A stretch of DNA of 16,871 nucleotides from Caldisericales bacterium. GTDB taxonomy: Bacteria; Caldisericota; Caldisericia; Caldisericales; Caldisericaceae. The notes under the pieces are model-generated. The model worked only from the letters and a program-made list of their open reading frames with translations, did no database searches and was not told where the DNA came from. Shown here in pieces: positions 1 to 6,081 of this stretch. Positions within the stretch are counted from its first letter, which is position 1, and every line of letters begins with the position of its first letter. The stretch covers positions 1 to 16,871 of the forward strand of contig WFSP01000056.1 in the NCBI GenBank assembly GCA_015485995.1, in the 5' to 3' direction. The position numbers and the translations under genes are program-made.

Positions 1-157
1 CGCCGTAGTTAGTGTCGTGCTTTAAAAGAAATGCTAACTGGTCATTTGGAAATAAGTCGTTTGCTGCCACAATTTCCAATTCAGGAAAGGTATCAAACAT
101 TCTTTTAAAAACCTGTCTTCCAACTCTACCTAATCCATTTATTGCTACTTTAGCCAT
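1..157 (-). CDS. gap: Glyceraldehyde-3-phosphate dehydrogenase, N-terminal part (runs off the left edge)
   Basis: Cytosolic glycolytic and gluconeogenic enzyme that oxidises glyceraldehyde 3-phosphate to 1,3-bisphosphoglycerate with NAD(P). Only the first 52 residues are in the window. They begin MAKVAINGLGRVGRQVFKRM, the classic Rossmann dinucleotide-binding start of type I GAPDH (GxGRxGR). Further on comes an AANDL segment, where the Asp-containing turn normally binds the adenosine ribose, and a KHDTNYG segment matching the family's KYDSxHG. The catalytic Cys-Thr-Thr region lies outside the window. The start is an ATG at 157-155, preceded by a strong AAGGAGG at 169-163, 5 nt away. The gene follows rpoN on the same strand but has its own promoter. 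No cggR-type repressor gene stands in front of it, unlike in Bacillus. Family assignment is firm from the motif; cofactor preference cannot be read. Confidence 0.93.
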   Translation of the reverse strand, partial: MAKVAINGLGRVGRQVFKRMFDTFPELEIVAANDLFPNDQLAFLLKHDTNYG

Positions 158-182
158 ATAAACCTCCTTAAGTTTTTGTCAC

Positions 183-210
183 ATTTTACTGTAATTATCA
201 TATTAGTCAA
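183..210 (-). promoter_or_regulatory. Predicted sigma-70-type promoter of gap
   Basis: On the minus strand TTGACT (210-205) and TAAAAT (188-183) are separated by 16 bp. Transcription would start near 176, giving a leader of about 19 nt that contains AAGGAGG. The -35 box covers the rpoN stop codon (205-203), so this promoter is embedded in the end of the upstream gene. It would let gap be expressed independently of the rapZ-rpoN operon. Prediction is by box match only. Confidence 0.6.
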
Positions 211-1447
211 CCCGTTTTCTTCTGTTGCTCGGGGGGATACCAAGTATTTTTCTGTATTTTACAATGGTTCTTCTCTTAATTTCTATTCCATCGCCTAAAA
301 GTTTTTTGCTTATTTCTTCATCGTTAAGCGGTTTACTTTTATCCTCTTTTTGTATAATTTCTTTTAATTTTAATTTCACCTCCTCATCATTAAAACCCCT
401 TCCTTTATGTTGTAGGAAAAATTGCAGGGGGAAAATTCCAACAGGGGTGTCTATATATTTATTTTGCATAAGCCTTGAAACTACTGAAATATTGCTCTTT
501 AATGCTTTTGCTATTTCTTCAAATCCATATTTCTCTGGAAACTTAGTTTTTCCTTTTAAAAAGTTAGTTTCTTTCTCTGCGATAAATTTACCTATTCCAA
601 ATAATAATTTATCGCGCTCGTTTATTGTTTCCTTTGCCCACCGTGCTTTGTCTATAAATTCTTTCAGAGATTGCGCGCCTGCTTTATTTTCTTTTATGGC
701 CATCAGGTATTTTTCGTTTATATAGAAATTTCTTCTAAATTTTTTGTTTAACTCTACTATAAGTTCTTCGCCAACCTTTTTTATTATCAAATCTGGGATT
801 ATGGATTTTATCCGTTCTTTTTGGAATGCAAAGCCCGGTGCAGCGGTAAGGTGAGAAATTTTTTCCCTTAAATTTTTCAATGTATTCGTATTTAGACCTG
901 TTTCTTTGGAGAGCACTGAATATTTTTCCTTTGCCAGTTCTTCAATATGATGTGTAATGATATGTTTTACTTTTGGACCTATCGGGCCTTCATTTTCAAG
1001 CTGCAGGATGAAACATTCTGGGAGATTCCTTGCCGCAATCCCGGGCGGTTCAAGCATTTGAACTTTTTTTAATGATTCTTCTGCTGTTTTTATGGAGACA
1101 TTAAATTTTTGCGCTATGTTTTCAATAGGTACTATAAGATAACCTTCCTGAGTGAGGCTCTTGATGATATATTCACCAATCTCTTTCTCAACTTTATTTG
1201 TTTTAAGTATTCTGAACTGGTGAATAAGGTTTGAATACATATCTTCACTGTCTATTACAAATTCTCTCCAATTATGATTTTCTGCAGGTGCAGTGCGGTC
1301 CTCTTCCACAAAAGGATTTATTTCTAACAGGCTTGTTACAAACTCATTGAGGTCATCAAGTCCCATTCTAAGTATTTTTGCTCTAAATGCAAGATACGGT
1401 ATCAATTTCAGCTTTAATTTGTTTTTTTGTGATTGCTTATTTTTCAT
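203..1447 (-). CDS. rpoN: RNA polymerase sigma-54 factor
   Basis: Alternative sigma factor that directs RNA polymerase to -24/-12 promoters and needs an AAA+ enhancer-binding activator. The 414-residue protein shows the family order. Region I lies at about 8-50 (PYLAFRAKIL...LDDLNEFVTSLLEINPFVEE, matching the usual ...LxLxELexxIxxxLExNPlLE). The core-binding domain spans about 65-260 and includes LEPPGIAARNLPEC. A helix-turn-helix region holds TPVGIFPLQFFL at about 335-350. The RpoN box KRRTIVKYRK is at 391-400 (family form ARRTVaKYRe). Region I lacks the glutamine-rich stretch usual in this factor. The ATG at 1447 lies inside the end of whiA (11-bp overlap), so it is the last gene of the rapZ operon and probably translationally coupled. 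No enhancer-binding protein gene is present here. Confidence 0.95.
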   Translation of the reverse strand: MKNKQSQKNKLKLKLIPYLAFRAKILRMGLDDLNEFVTSLLEINPFVEEDRTAPAENHNWREFVIDSEDMYSNLIHQFRILKTNKVEKEIGEYIIKSLTQEGYLIVPIENIAQKFNVSIKTAEESLKKVQMLEPPGIAARNLPECFILQLENEGPIGPKVKHIITHHIEELAKEKYSVLSKETGLNTNTLKNLREKISHLTAAPGFAFQKERIKSIIPDLIIKKVGEELIVELNKKFRRNFYINEKYLMAIKENKAGAQSLKEFIDKARWAKETINERDKLLFGIGKFIAEKETNFLKGKTKFPEKYGFEEIAKALKSNISVVSRLMQNKYIDTPVGIFPLQFFLQHKGRGFNDEEVKLKLKEIIQKEDKSKPLNDEEISKKLLGDGIEIKRRTIVKYRKILGIPPSNRRKRVD

Positions 1448-2269
1448 ATGCTTTCATTATTTTTTTAAGTCTGTAGTAAATGGTTTGTTTGGAAATCCTA
1501 CTCCCGGTTTTTTCGGAAAGTTCTCTTAAAGAAGAATAAGGATATTGCAGCCTGAGCATTGCAACTTCTTTAAGCTCATCAGATAGGTTATTTATTGATC
1601 TGTCGCTTTCCATCCTTTTTAAGACTTCTACCTGTTTTGAGGAAGCGTTTGACTGCCTTTTCAGGTTTGCAAATTCAAAATTTGCTTTTCTATTTGCTTC
1701 GTTAGTCATTCTTTTATTCACTTCATCTTCTTCCATAAAAACATATGTATTCGTTGCACCAATTTCGTACAGAAAAACTTTTACATTTTCCCTGCCAGTT
1801 ATATATATGATGGTGTCTTTTGTTAGATGCTTTACGGGAATTTGTTTTAGAAGCACATCAATAAAATGTGCTTCTTTTTCTTTTTCAAATCTCAGTTCTA
1901 TATGATAGGATGGAGGAGTTGACAGTATCCCGCATCCTAAAAATACACCCCTGAGAAAGGCCTTTACTTCGTTTTTGCCAAGCTTTTTAACTCTTCTTTC
2001 AATTAAATCGAATGTTGCTATCTTATCTACTCCTTTAAATTTCAGAATAATTTTATTGTTTTCCTTCTGTATAATATCTTCTTTTCTTTTAAATTCTATA
2101 GAATTTGCTATCTTTACAATTTTTCTAACTATGGAAAATTCTCTTGTGCTGAAAAGAAGATTTACACTGTCTTTAGTATATCCAATTTTCCCGTTGGATA
2201 CGAGCAGCCCATAAAATTCAGCCTCTATGTGATTCAGGACACCGGAAAGCTCGTTTTTGCAAACAACAT
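1437..2269 (-). CDS. whiA: WhiA family DNA-binding protein, apparently frameshifted near its start
   Basis: WhiA proteins combine an N-terminal LAGLIDADG homing-endonuclease-like fold, without nuclease activity, with a C-terminal helix-turn-helix. They influence sporulation in Streptomyces and division and chromosome segregation in Bacillus. The C-terminal half is clear: an ANRKANFEFANLKRQ segment followed by LRLQYPYSSLRELSEKTG, the WhiA HTH. Reading the same frame upstream gives a good N-terminal domain, including KAFLRGVFLGCGILS and YHIELRF. That frame is open to 2336 but has no ATG, GTG or TTG before a GTG at 1856. The only sensible start is the ATG at 2269, which directly follows the yvcK stop (TAAATG) but is one base out of frame. 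One extra A in the AAAAA run at 2254-2258 would give MLFAKNELSG and a 277-residue protein, close to the usual family length. The gene overlaps rpoN by 11 bp. Confidence 0.85.
2254..2258 (-). other. Probable frame-change site in whiA (A5 run)
   Basis: On the minus strand the ATG at 2269 reads ATG TTG TTT GCA AAA, then ACG AGC and soon a TGA at 2236-2234. The WhiA frame is AAA AAC GAG CTT TCC across the same bases. A -1 step on the AAA lysine codon, or a sixth A, joins the two. The site sits in codons 4-6. A single-base error in the homopolymer is the simplest cause; ribosomal or transcriptional slippage is possible. Confidence 0.6.
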
Positions 2270-3589
2270 TTAAGCTTTCTTTTTTGCTATTTCTATGATT
2301 GCTCTTGCCAACTTTTCCGGATCGTGTCGTACTGCGTCACCCCTTTCATCTGCAAAGTTATCCTTAATATATTTTATGCCTTCTTTCTGTATTAAAGAAA
2401 CATCAGGTTGTACAAGTTCTGCGCCACTCTCCTTGTATTTTTCCAAGATATATTTGCTCGGCGTTCTATCATTTACCAGCACGTAATCAATTACTCCGTT
2501 TCCCAGTACATTCTCTATTGTCTTTAAGTGATCATATGCAGTATAACTGCTTGTTTCACCTGGCTCAGTCATTATATTTGAAACGTACACCTTTATAGCT
2601 TTGCTTCTTTTTACAGTATCGTTTATCGTAGGAAGTAGGAGGGGAGGGATAACACTGGTATATAAACTTCCCGGCCCGATTACGATAACATCAGCAGCCC
2701 CTATCCTTTTTAACGCTTCAATATACGGTTTTGCATTATCAGGTTTAATATATATATGCTTTATTTTTCCATGATACTCCGTAATTTTTGATTCTCCTTC
2801 AACCGTATTTCCATCTTCTAACTCAGCATATAGCGTAATGTTCTCTGTTGTAAAGGGCATTACCTCTCCGTTTATTGACAGCATTTTGCTAAGTTCTATA
2901 ACGGCGTCACCAAAATCACCCTTCATCCTTGTAAGAGCTGCTATTAATAGGTTGCCAATACTATGTCCATTTAAGCAGGACTCTTTTTCATTAAACCTAA
3001 AATTAAGCAAGCGTGCTGTAGTGGAATTCTCGTCGGCTAATGCAACGAGGCAGTTTCTCAAATCGCCAGGCGGAAGTATCCCGAGCTCCTTTCTGAGACG
3101 TCCCGAGCTTCCCCCTGAGTCTGCCACAGTGATGATAGCTGAAGTTTTTACAAAGTATTTTTTTAGTCCCCTAAGCACTGTTGAAGTACCAGTTCCCCCT
3201 CCTATTACCACAATTCTTTTCTTTAAGTTTTCTTTCCGTTGTTCGAATACAAGGTTCATAATTTCTTCTCTTGATTTATTCGGAACGAGCGCAGAAGAAA
3301 TTGAAATAACTAATTCTTTTAAGCCGATAACAATCAGTGCAATTGCAAAGAATAAAATAATGCTTCCGATAATGGGCACTACAATATCTCCAAATGGGAT
3401 TTTTTTTGCAAGGTCTACAAGGAACATTCTTTTAATAAAGTTTACCCTGGAGTAGTTAGCCGCACTAAAATATATAACCGCTGTTGAGTAAATTATTAGG
3501 ATTATTCCTATTGAAAAGGCTAAAATATATCTTTTAATTTTTGTCCCCGGTAAAATCCATCTGAGTATTGGGTGCTCGATAATTTTCAT
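2270..3589 (-). CDS. yvcK: YvcK/CofD-like gluconeogenesis factor with N-terminal membrane anchor
   Basis: YvcK proteins bind UDP-sugars. In Bacillus and relatives they are needed for growth on gluconeogenic carbon sources and for correct cell-wall synthesis and PBP placement. The 439-residue protein has the CofD-like Rossmann core starting at about 125, with RIVVIGGGTGTSTVLRGLKK (GGGTG at 130-134), then ITVADSGGSSGRLR, PPGDLRNCLVAL and DVIVIGPGSLYTSVIPPLL. The first 120 residues are an extension with two hydrophobic segments, about 22-44 and 69-91, joined by a basic loop. This predicts a membrane-tethered form, known in some clostridial-type relatives but absent from the shorter B. subtilis protein. 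The start overlaps the rapZ stop as ATGA (3589-3586). Its TAA directly precedes the whiA ATG, so translation through this block is probably coupled. Confidence 0.94.
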   Translation of the reverse strand: MKIIEHPILRWILPGTKIKRYILAFSIGIILIIYSTAVIYFSAANYSRVNFIKRMFLVDLAKKIPFGDIVVPIIGSIILFFAIALIVIGLKELVISISSALVPNKSREEIMNLVFEQRKENLKKRIVVIGGGTGTSTVLRGLKKYFVKTSAIITVADSGGSSGRLRKELGILPPGDLRNCLVALADENSTTARLLNFRFNEKESCLNGHSIGNLLIAALTRMKGDFGDAVIELSKMLSINGEVMPFTTENITLYAELEDGNTVEGESKITEYHGKIKHIYIKPDNAKPYIEALKRIGAADVIVIGPGSLYTSVIPPLLLPTINDTVKRSKAIKVYVSNIMTEPGETSSYTAYDHLKTIENVLGNGVIDYVLVNDRTPSKYILEKYKESGAELVQPDVSLIQKEGIKYIKDNFADERGDAVRHDPEKLARAIIEIAKKKA

Positions 3590-4452
3590 TTCTCTACATC
3601 TCTGTGGTAAATTTTTACGTTATATCCTTTTTGTATCAGGTATTCTGCTACAATTTCGCCTAATGCAACTGACCTATGATGCCCTCCTGTGCAGCCAAAT
3701 GCTATGTTAAGGTAGGATTTCCCTTCTTTTATGTAGTTCGGGACAAGAAACTCCAGAAGAGATTCAAACTTTCTGAGGAATTCCCTCGTTTCGCTGAACC
3801 CTAAAACATATTCTTTTATTTCCTTTGTCCTTCCGTCTTTTTTGCTTAGTTTCTCGATATAGAAAGGGTTGGGGATAAAACGAACATCCATTACTATGTC
3901 CGATTGAAGGGGTATGCCATATTTAAATCCGAATGTGTTTATTAATATTTCCATAATGCCTGGATTTGCAGGCGATACGATAGATACTAACCTATTTTTT
4001 AAGTCTTTTAACGAAAAGTTTGTCGTATCGATTATATAATCCGAGCTATTTTTTATTTGCAGAAGCAGCTTTCTTTCAGTTTCTATCTTTTCCTCTATGC
4101 AGCTTCCTTCTCCTAACGGATGCTTTCTCCTTGTTTCCGAAAAACGTTTTATCAACGTTTCAGCTGATGCTTCGAGGAAAATTATTTTTACTGAAAATCT
4201 GTTGTCATTTTTAAGGCTTTTGATTACTTCCGGAAGGTTCCCAAGGAATTTGCCGCTTCTAACATCAACTACAATTCCTGATTTATTTATTTTCCCTTCT
4301 GTTTTTGAAATAAGCTCTAAAAAATTTTTGATAAGATCGGGCGGTAAATTATCAACACAGAAGTAACCCAAATCTTCCAATAAGCCTATTGCTTTAGTTT
4401 TACCGGCACCGCTCAGCCCAGTTACCACTATCAAATTAATTTTTTCGTTCAT
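3586..4452 (-). CDS. rapZ: RapZ/YvcJ family nucleotide-binding protein
   Basis: The family has an N-terminal P-loop ATPase/kinase-like domain and a C-terminal domain. In E. coli RapZ binds the small RNA GlmZ and glucosamine 6-phosphate to control cell-wall precursor synthesis; the Bacillus homologue YvcJ hydrolyses nucleotides and affects competence. The 288-residue protein shows a Walker A GLSGAGKT at 12-19, the CVDNLPP motif, a DVRSG Walker-B-like segment, and the hallmark FGCTGGHHRSV near the C-terminus followed by YHRDVEK. Length is normal. It is the first gene of the minus-strand operon and overlaps yvcK by ATGA. No Shine-Dalgarno sequence lies before the ATG. The predicted -10 box is only 6 nt upstream, so the mRNA may begin at the start codon itself. 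Whether it acts through RNA, as in E. coli, cannot be told from sequence. Confidence 0.95.
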   Translation of the reverse strand: MNEKINLIVVTGLSGAGKTKAIGLLEDLGYFCVDNLPPDLIKNFLELISKTEGKINKSGIVVDVRSGKFLGNLPEVIKSLKNDNRFSVKIIFLEASAETLIKRFSETRRKHPLGEGSCIEEKIETERKLLLQIKNSSDYIIDTTNFSLKDLKNRLVSIVSPANPGIMEILINTFGFKYGIPLQSDIVMDVRFIPNPFYIEKLSKKDGRTKEIKEYVLGFSETREFLRKFESLLEFLVPNYIKEGKSYLNIAFGCTGGHHRSVALGEIVAEYLIQKGYNVKIYHRDVEK

Positions 4453-4458
4453 AATTTT

Positions 4459-4486
4459 ATTATATATCTATTGACTCTTTTTACAA
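4459..4486 (-). promoter_or_regulatory. Predicted promoter of the rapZ-yvcK-whiA-rpoN operon, giving a leaderless mRNA
   Basis: Minus-strand TTGTAA (4486-4481) and a perfect TATAAT (4464-4459) are 16 bp apart. Only AAAATT separates the -10 box from the rapZ ATG (4452-4450). The expected start of transcription, about 7 nt past the -10 box, is therefore the A of the ATG. There is no purine-rich ribosome-binding site upstream, which agrees with leaderless translation. Confidence 0.6.
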
Positions 4487-4498
4487 TCATGATAAACT
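4471..4498 (+). promoter_or_regulatory. Predicted promoter of the DUF4388 gene pair, overlapping the rapZ promoter
   Basis: TTGACT (4471-4476) and TAAACT (4493-4498) are 16 bp apart. The -35 is near consensus and the -10 matches at 4 of 6 positions. Transcription would start near 4505, followed by GGGAGG at 4507-4512 and a GTG at 4521. The promoter shares 4471-4486 with the opposing rapZ promoter, so polymerase could not sit on both at once. An 8-bp palindrome, ATCATGAT (4486-4493), lies in the overlap zone. Confidence 0.5.
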
Positions 4499-4520
4499 TT
4501 AAAAAAGGGAGGTGTGTAAA

Positions 4521-5291
4521 GTGGCTTTAAAAGGCGAGATTAGTGATATTCCTATTGAACAGGTCTTTTCGCTTATTGAAGGAACAAAAGGTACTGGTAA
4601 ACTTTCTCTTGAAAACAGTATGCATAAAGTTGTTATTCACTTTAAAAACGGTGCATTGGTTAATGCGGAAGGCGATAAAACTCCTGTATCTTCCCTTGAA
4701 CTTGCGTTTGGTTTTGCCGATGGCTCATTTGAATTTGACAAAACGGATGATGTATTCCAGTATGCAAAAATTGAAGAATTAAGTAAAAGTTATAAAGATA
4801 AGGATACTATAAAAAATGACTGGAGTAAAATCAAAAAGGTATTTCCTTCTGAAAATTTGACTGTAATGCTTTCAAATGCCAGCCAGGAAGAAATTGAAAT
4901 AACCGGAGAAGAGTGGAAGATTATCTCACTTTTAAGGCAACCTATCCCCGTTTCAGGACTTCTTAAAACCTCCCACCTGGGAATATTTGAAACATTTAAA
5001 ATTTTACTTTCAGTGTTTAACAAGGGGCTTGTAGAGATTGGCAGTGAAACAGAAATAGAACCTACTGCAATAGATGACAGCGTAGGTAATATCGTACCGG
5101 TGCGGAACCTTGGTTATTGGGCAATGAGGTCACCAATTGAGGGAATCAAAGCGATAGAATTTTATCGGAGAATCGATGATAAGAAAACTTTGAAGGAAAT
5201 TGCAAGGGAAATGGACATACCCCTAAAAGAAGCAAAAGGAATTTTTGATTATCTTCTCAAAGCAGACAAACTTGATAAGCCGAGAGGCTGA
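4521..5291 (+). CDS. DUF4388 (PATAN-like) domain protein, first of a tandem pair
   Basis: Function unknown. The start is a GTG at 4521, 8 nt after GGGAGG (4507-4512). An earlier in-frame GTG at 4512 overlaps that ribosome-binding site and is unlikely to be used. With this start the protein (256 residues) begins MALKGEISDIPIEQVFSLIE, which aligns end to end with the next gene product. Residues about 1-75 match the DUF4388 pattern: GxLxxxxxxxvxxLi, a GxGxLxL strand, a HFKNGALVNAEG strand-turn, then LELAFGFADGSFEF. The middle (about 125-170) and C-terminal (about 215-253, LKEIAREMDIPLKEAKGIFDYLLKADKL) parts look like small winged-helix or HTH units. No signal peptide or membrane segment is seen. 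DUF4388 domains occur elsewhere beside response-regulator and gliding/motility modules, so a signalling or scaffold role is an inference only. Confidence 0.8.
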   Translation: MALKGEISDIPIEQVFSLIEGTKGTGKLSLENSMHKVVIHFKNGALVNAEGDKTPVSSLELAFGFADGSFEFDKTDDVFQYAKIEELSKSYKDKDTIKNDWSKIKKVFPSENLTVMLSNASQEEIEITGEEWKIISLLRQPIPVSGLLKTSHLGIFETFKILLSVFNKGLVEIGSETEIEPTAIDDSVGNIVPVRNLGYWAMRSPIEGIKAIEFYRRIDDKKTLKEIAREMDIPLKEAKGIFDYLLKADKLDKPRG

Positions 5292-5298
5292 TTAGTTT

Positions 5299-6081
5299 AT
5301 GCCTTTACAGGGTGAATTAAAAGATTTTTCCATAGAGGAAATTATATCCCTCATAAACGAGGGAGGAAAGTCAGGTGCCCTCGAGATAGAATACAGAGAC
5401 AAAGATAATATTTCTCATAAGATTTCTGTATTTTTCAAAGAAGGGGAAGTAGCTTATGCGACCGACGGAGTAAAAACTGGAATATCCGTTTTGGAAACTT
5501 TGGCAAAACTTTTTGAAGGAAGCTTTATGTTTGTTCCAGGTGATGTCTCTGTTCAAGATGAAGAATTTAAAAAGTATACATTCGCCGAATTTAAAGAAAA
5601 ATTTAGAGCTATAATATCTGAATGGAAGCCCCTCAAGGAGGCATTTCCCTCTTTGAATAATATGGTTTATCTTAGTAATGAAAGCTCCGAAAAAATTGAT
5701 TTGCGTAAGGATGAGTGGAGCATTATCTCTTCAATCGGAAAAGGAATTTCTATTAAATCTCTTATAGACAAACTTGATCTTGGGGAAATTACAGTTCTTG
5801 AAACGCTCCTCAACTTGAAAAATAGAGGGATTATTGTTGTGAAGGAAGAAGAAGCGCTTCCTTTAGCGGTTCTTAATTATGTTCCGCAGAAAACGCGAGG
5901 CGGAGTTTTCGCAAGGCATAGTAAAATTGAGGATGAAACAGCAAAAATACTTTACGAACTTATCGATGGGGTTAAAACTCTTAAAGAAATTTCAGATAAA
6001 TCAGGAATCCCAGCCCCTGACGTAAAAGATAAGCTTCAATATCTTGCTTCGATTGGTAGGATAGTAAAACCTAACTTTTAG
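5299..6081 (+). CDS. DUF4388 (PATAN-like) domain protein, second of a tandem pair
   Basis: Function unknown. A 260-residue paralogue of the preceding gene product with the same three-part layout. The N-terminal DUF4388 unit (MPLQGELKDFSIEEIISLIN, then VFFKEGEVAYATDG and a LxxLFEGSFMFVPGD segment) is followed by a middle unit around 130-175 (DEWSIISSIGKGISIKSLID, LETLLNLKNRGIIVV). A C-terminal HTH-like tail at about 220-258 contains LKEISDKSGIPAPDVKDKLQ. By eye identity to its partner is low to moderate and spread along the whole length, so the duplication looks old. The ATG follows the upstream TGA by 7 nt with only a weak GAGAGG site, so the two are probably co-translated. Its TAG lies within the end of hemW on the other strand (4-bp tail-to-tail overlap). 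No catalytic motif was recognised. Confidence 0.8.
   Translation: MPLQGELKDFSIEEIISLINEGGKSGALEIEYRDKDNISHKISVFFKEGEVAYATDGVKTGISVLETLAKLFEGSFMFVPGDVSVQDEEFKKYTFAEFKEKFRAIISEWKPLKEAFPSLNNMVYLSNESSEKIDLRKDEWSIISSIGKGISIKSLIDKLDLGEITVLETLLNLKNRGIIVVKEEEALPLAVLNYVPQKTRGGVFARHSKIEDETAKILYELIDGVKTLKEISDKSGIPAPDVKDKLQYLASIGRIVKPNF

Noticed and set aside
1437..1856. A short stand-alone 139-residue gene starting at GTG 1856
   Set aside because: Clear WhiA N-terminal coding continues upstream in the same frame, so this is the C-terminal half of a frame-broken whiA. An internal start is not excluded but is not supported by a ribosome-binding site.
4480..4487. TTTACAAT octamer shared between the rapZ and gyrB promoter regions as a regulon motif
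   Set aside because: The same octamer, or its complement, also occurs inside coding DNA (for example 2113-2120 and 14572-14579). In AT-rich sequence this recurrence alone means little.
4512..4520. GTG at 4512 as the start of the first DUF4388 gene
   Set aside because: It overlaps the GGGAGG ribosome-binding site. The GTG at 4521 has ideal spacing and makes the protein align with its paralogue from the first residues.
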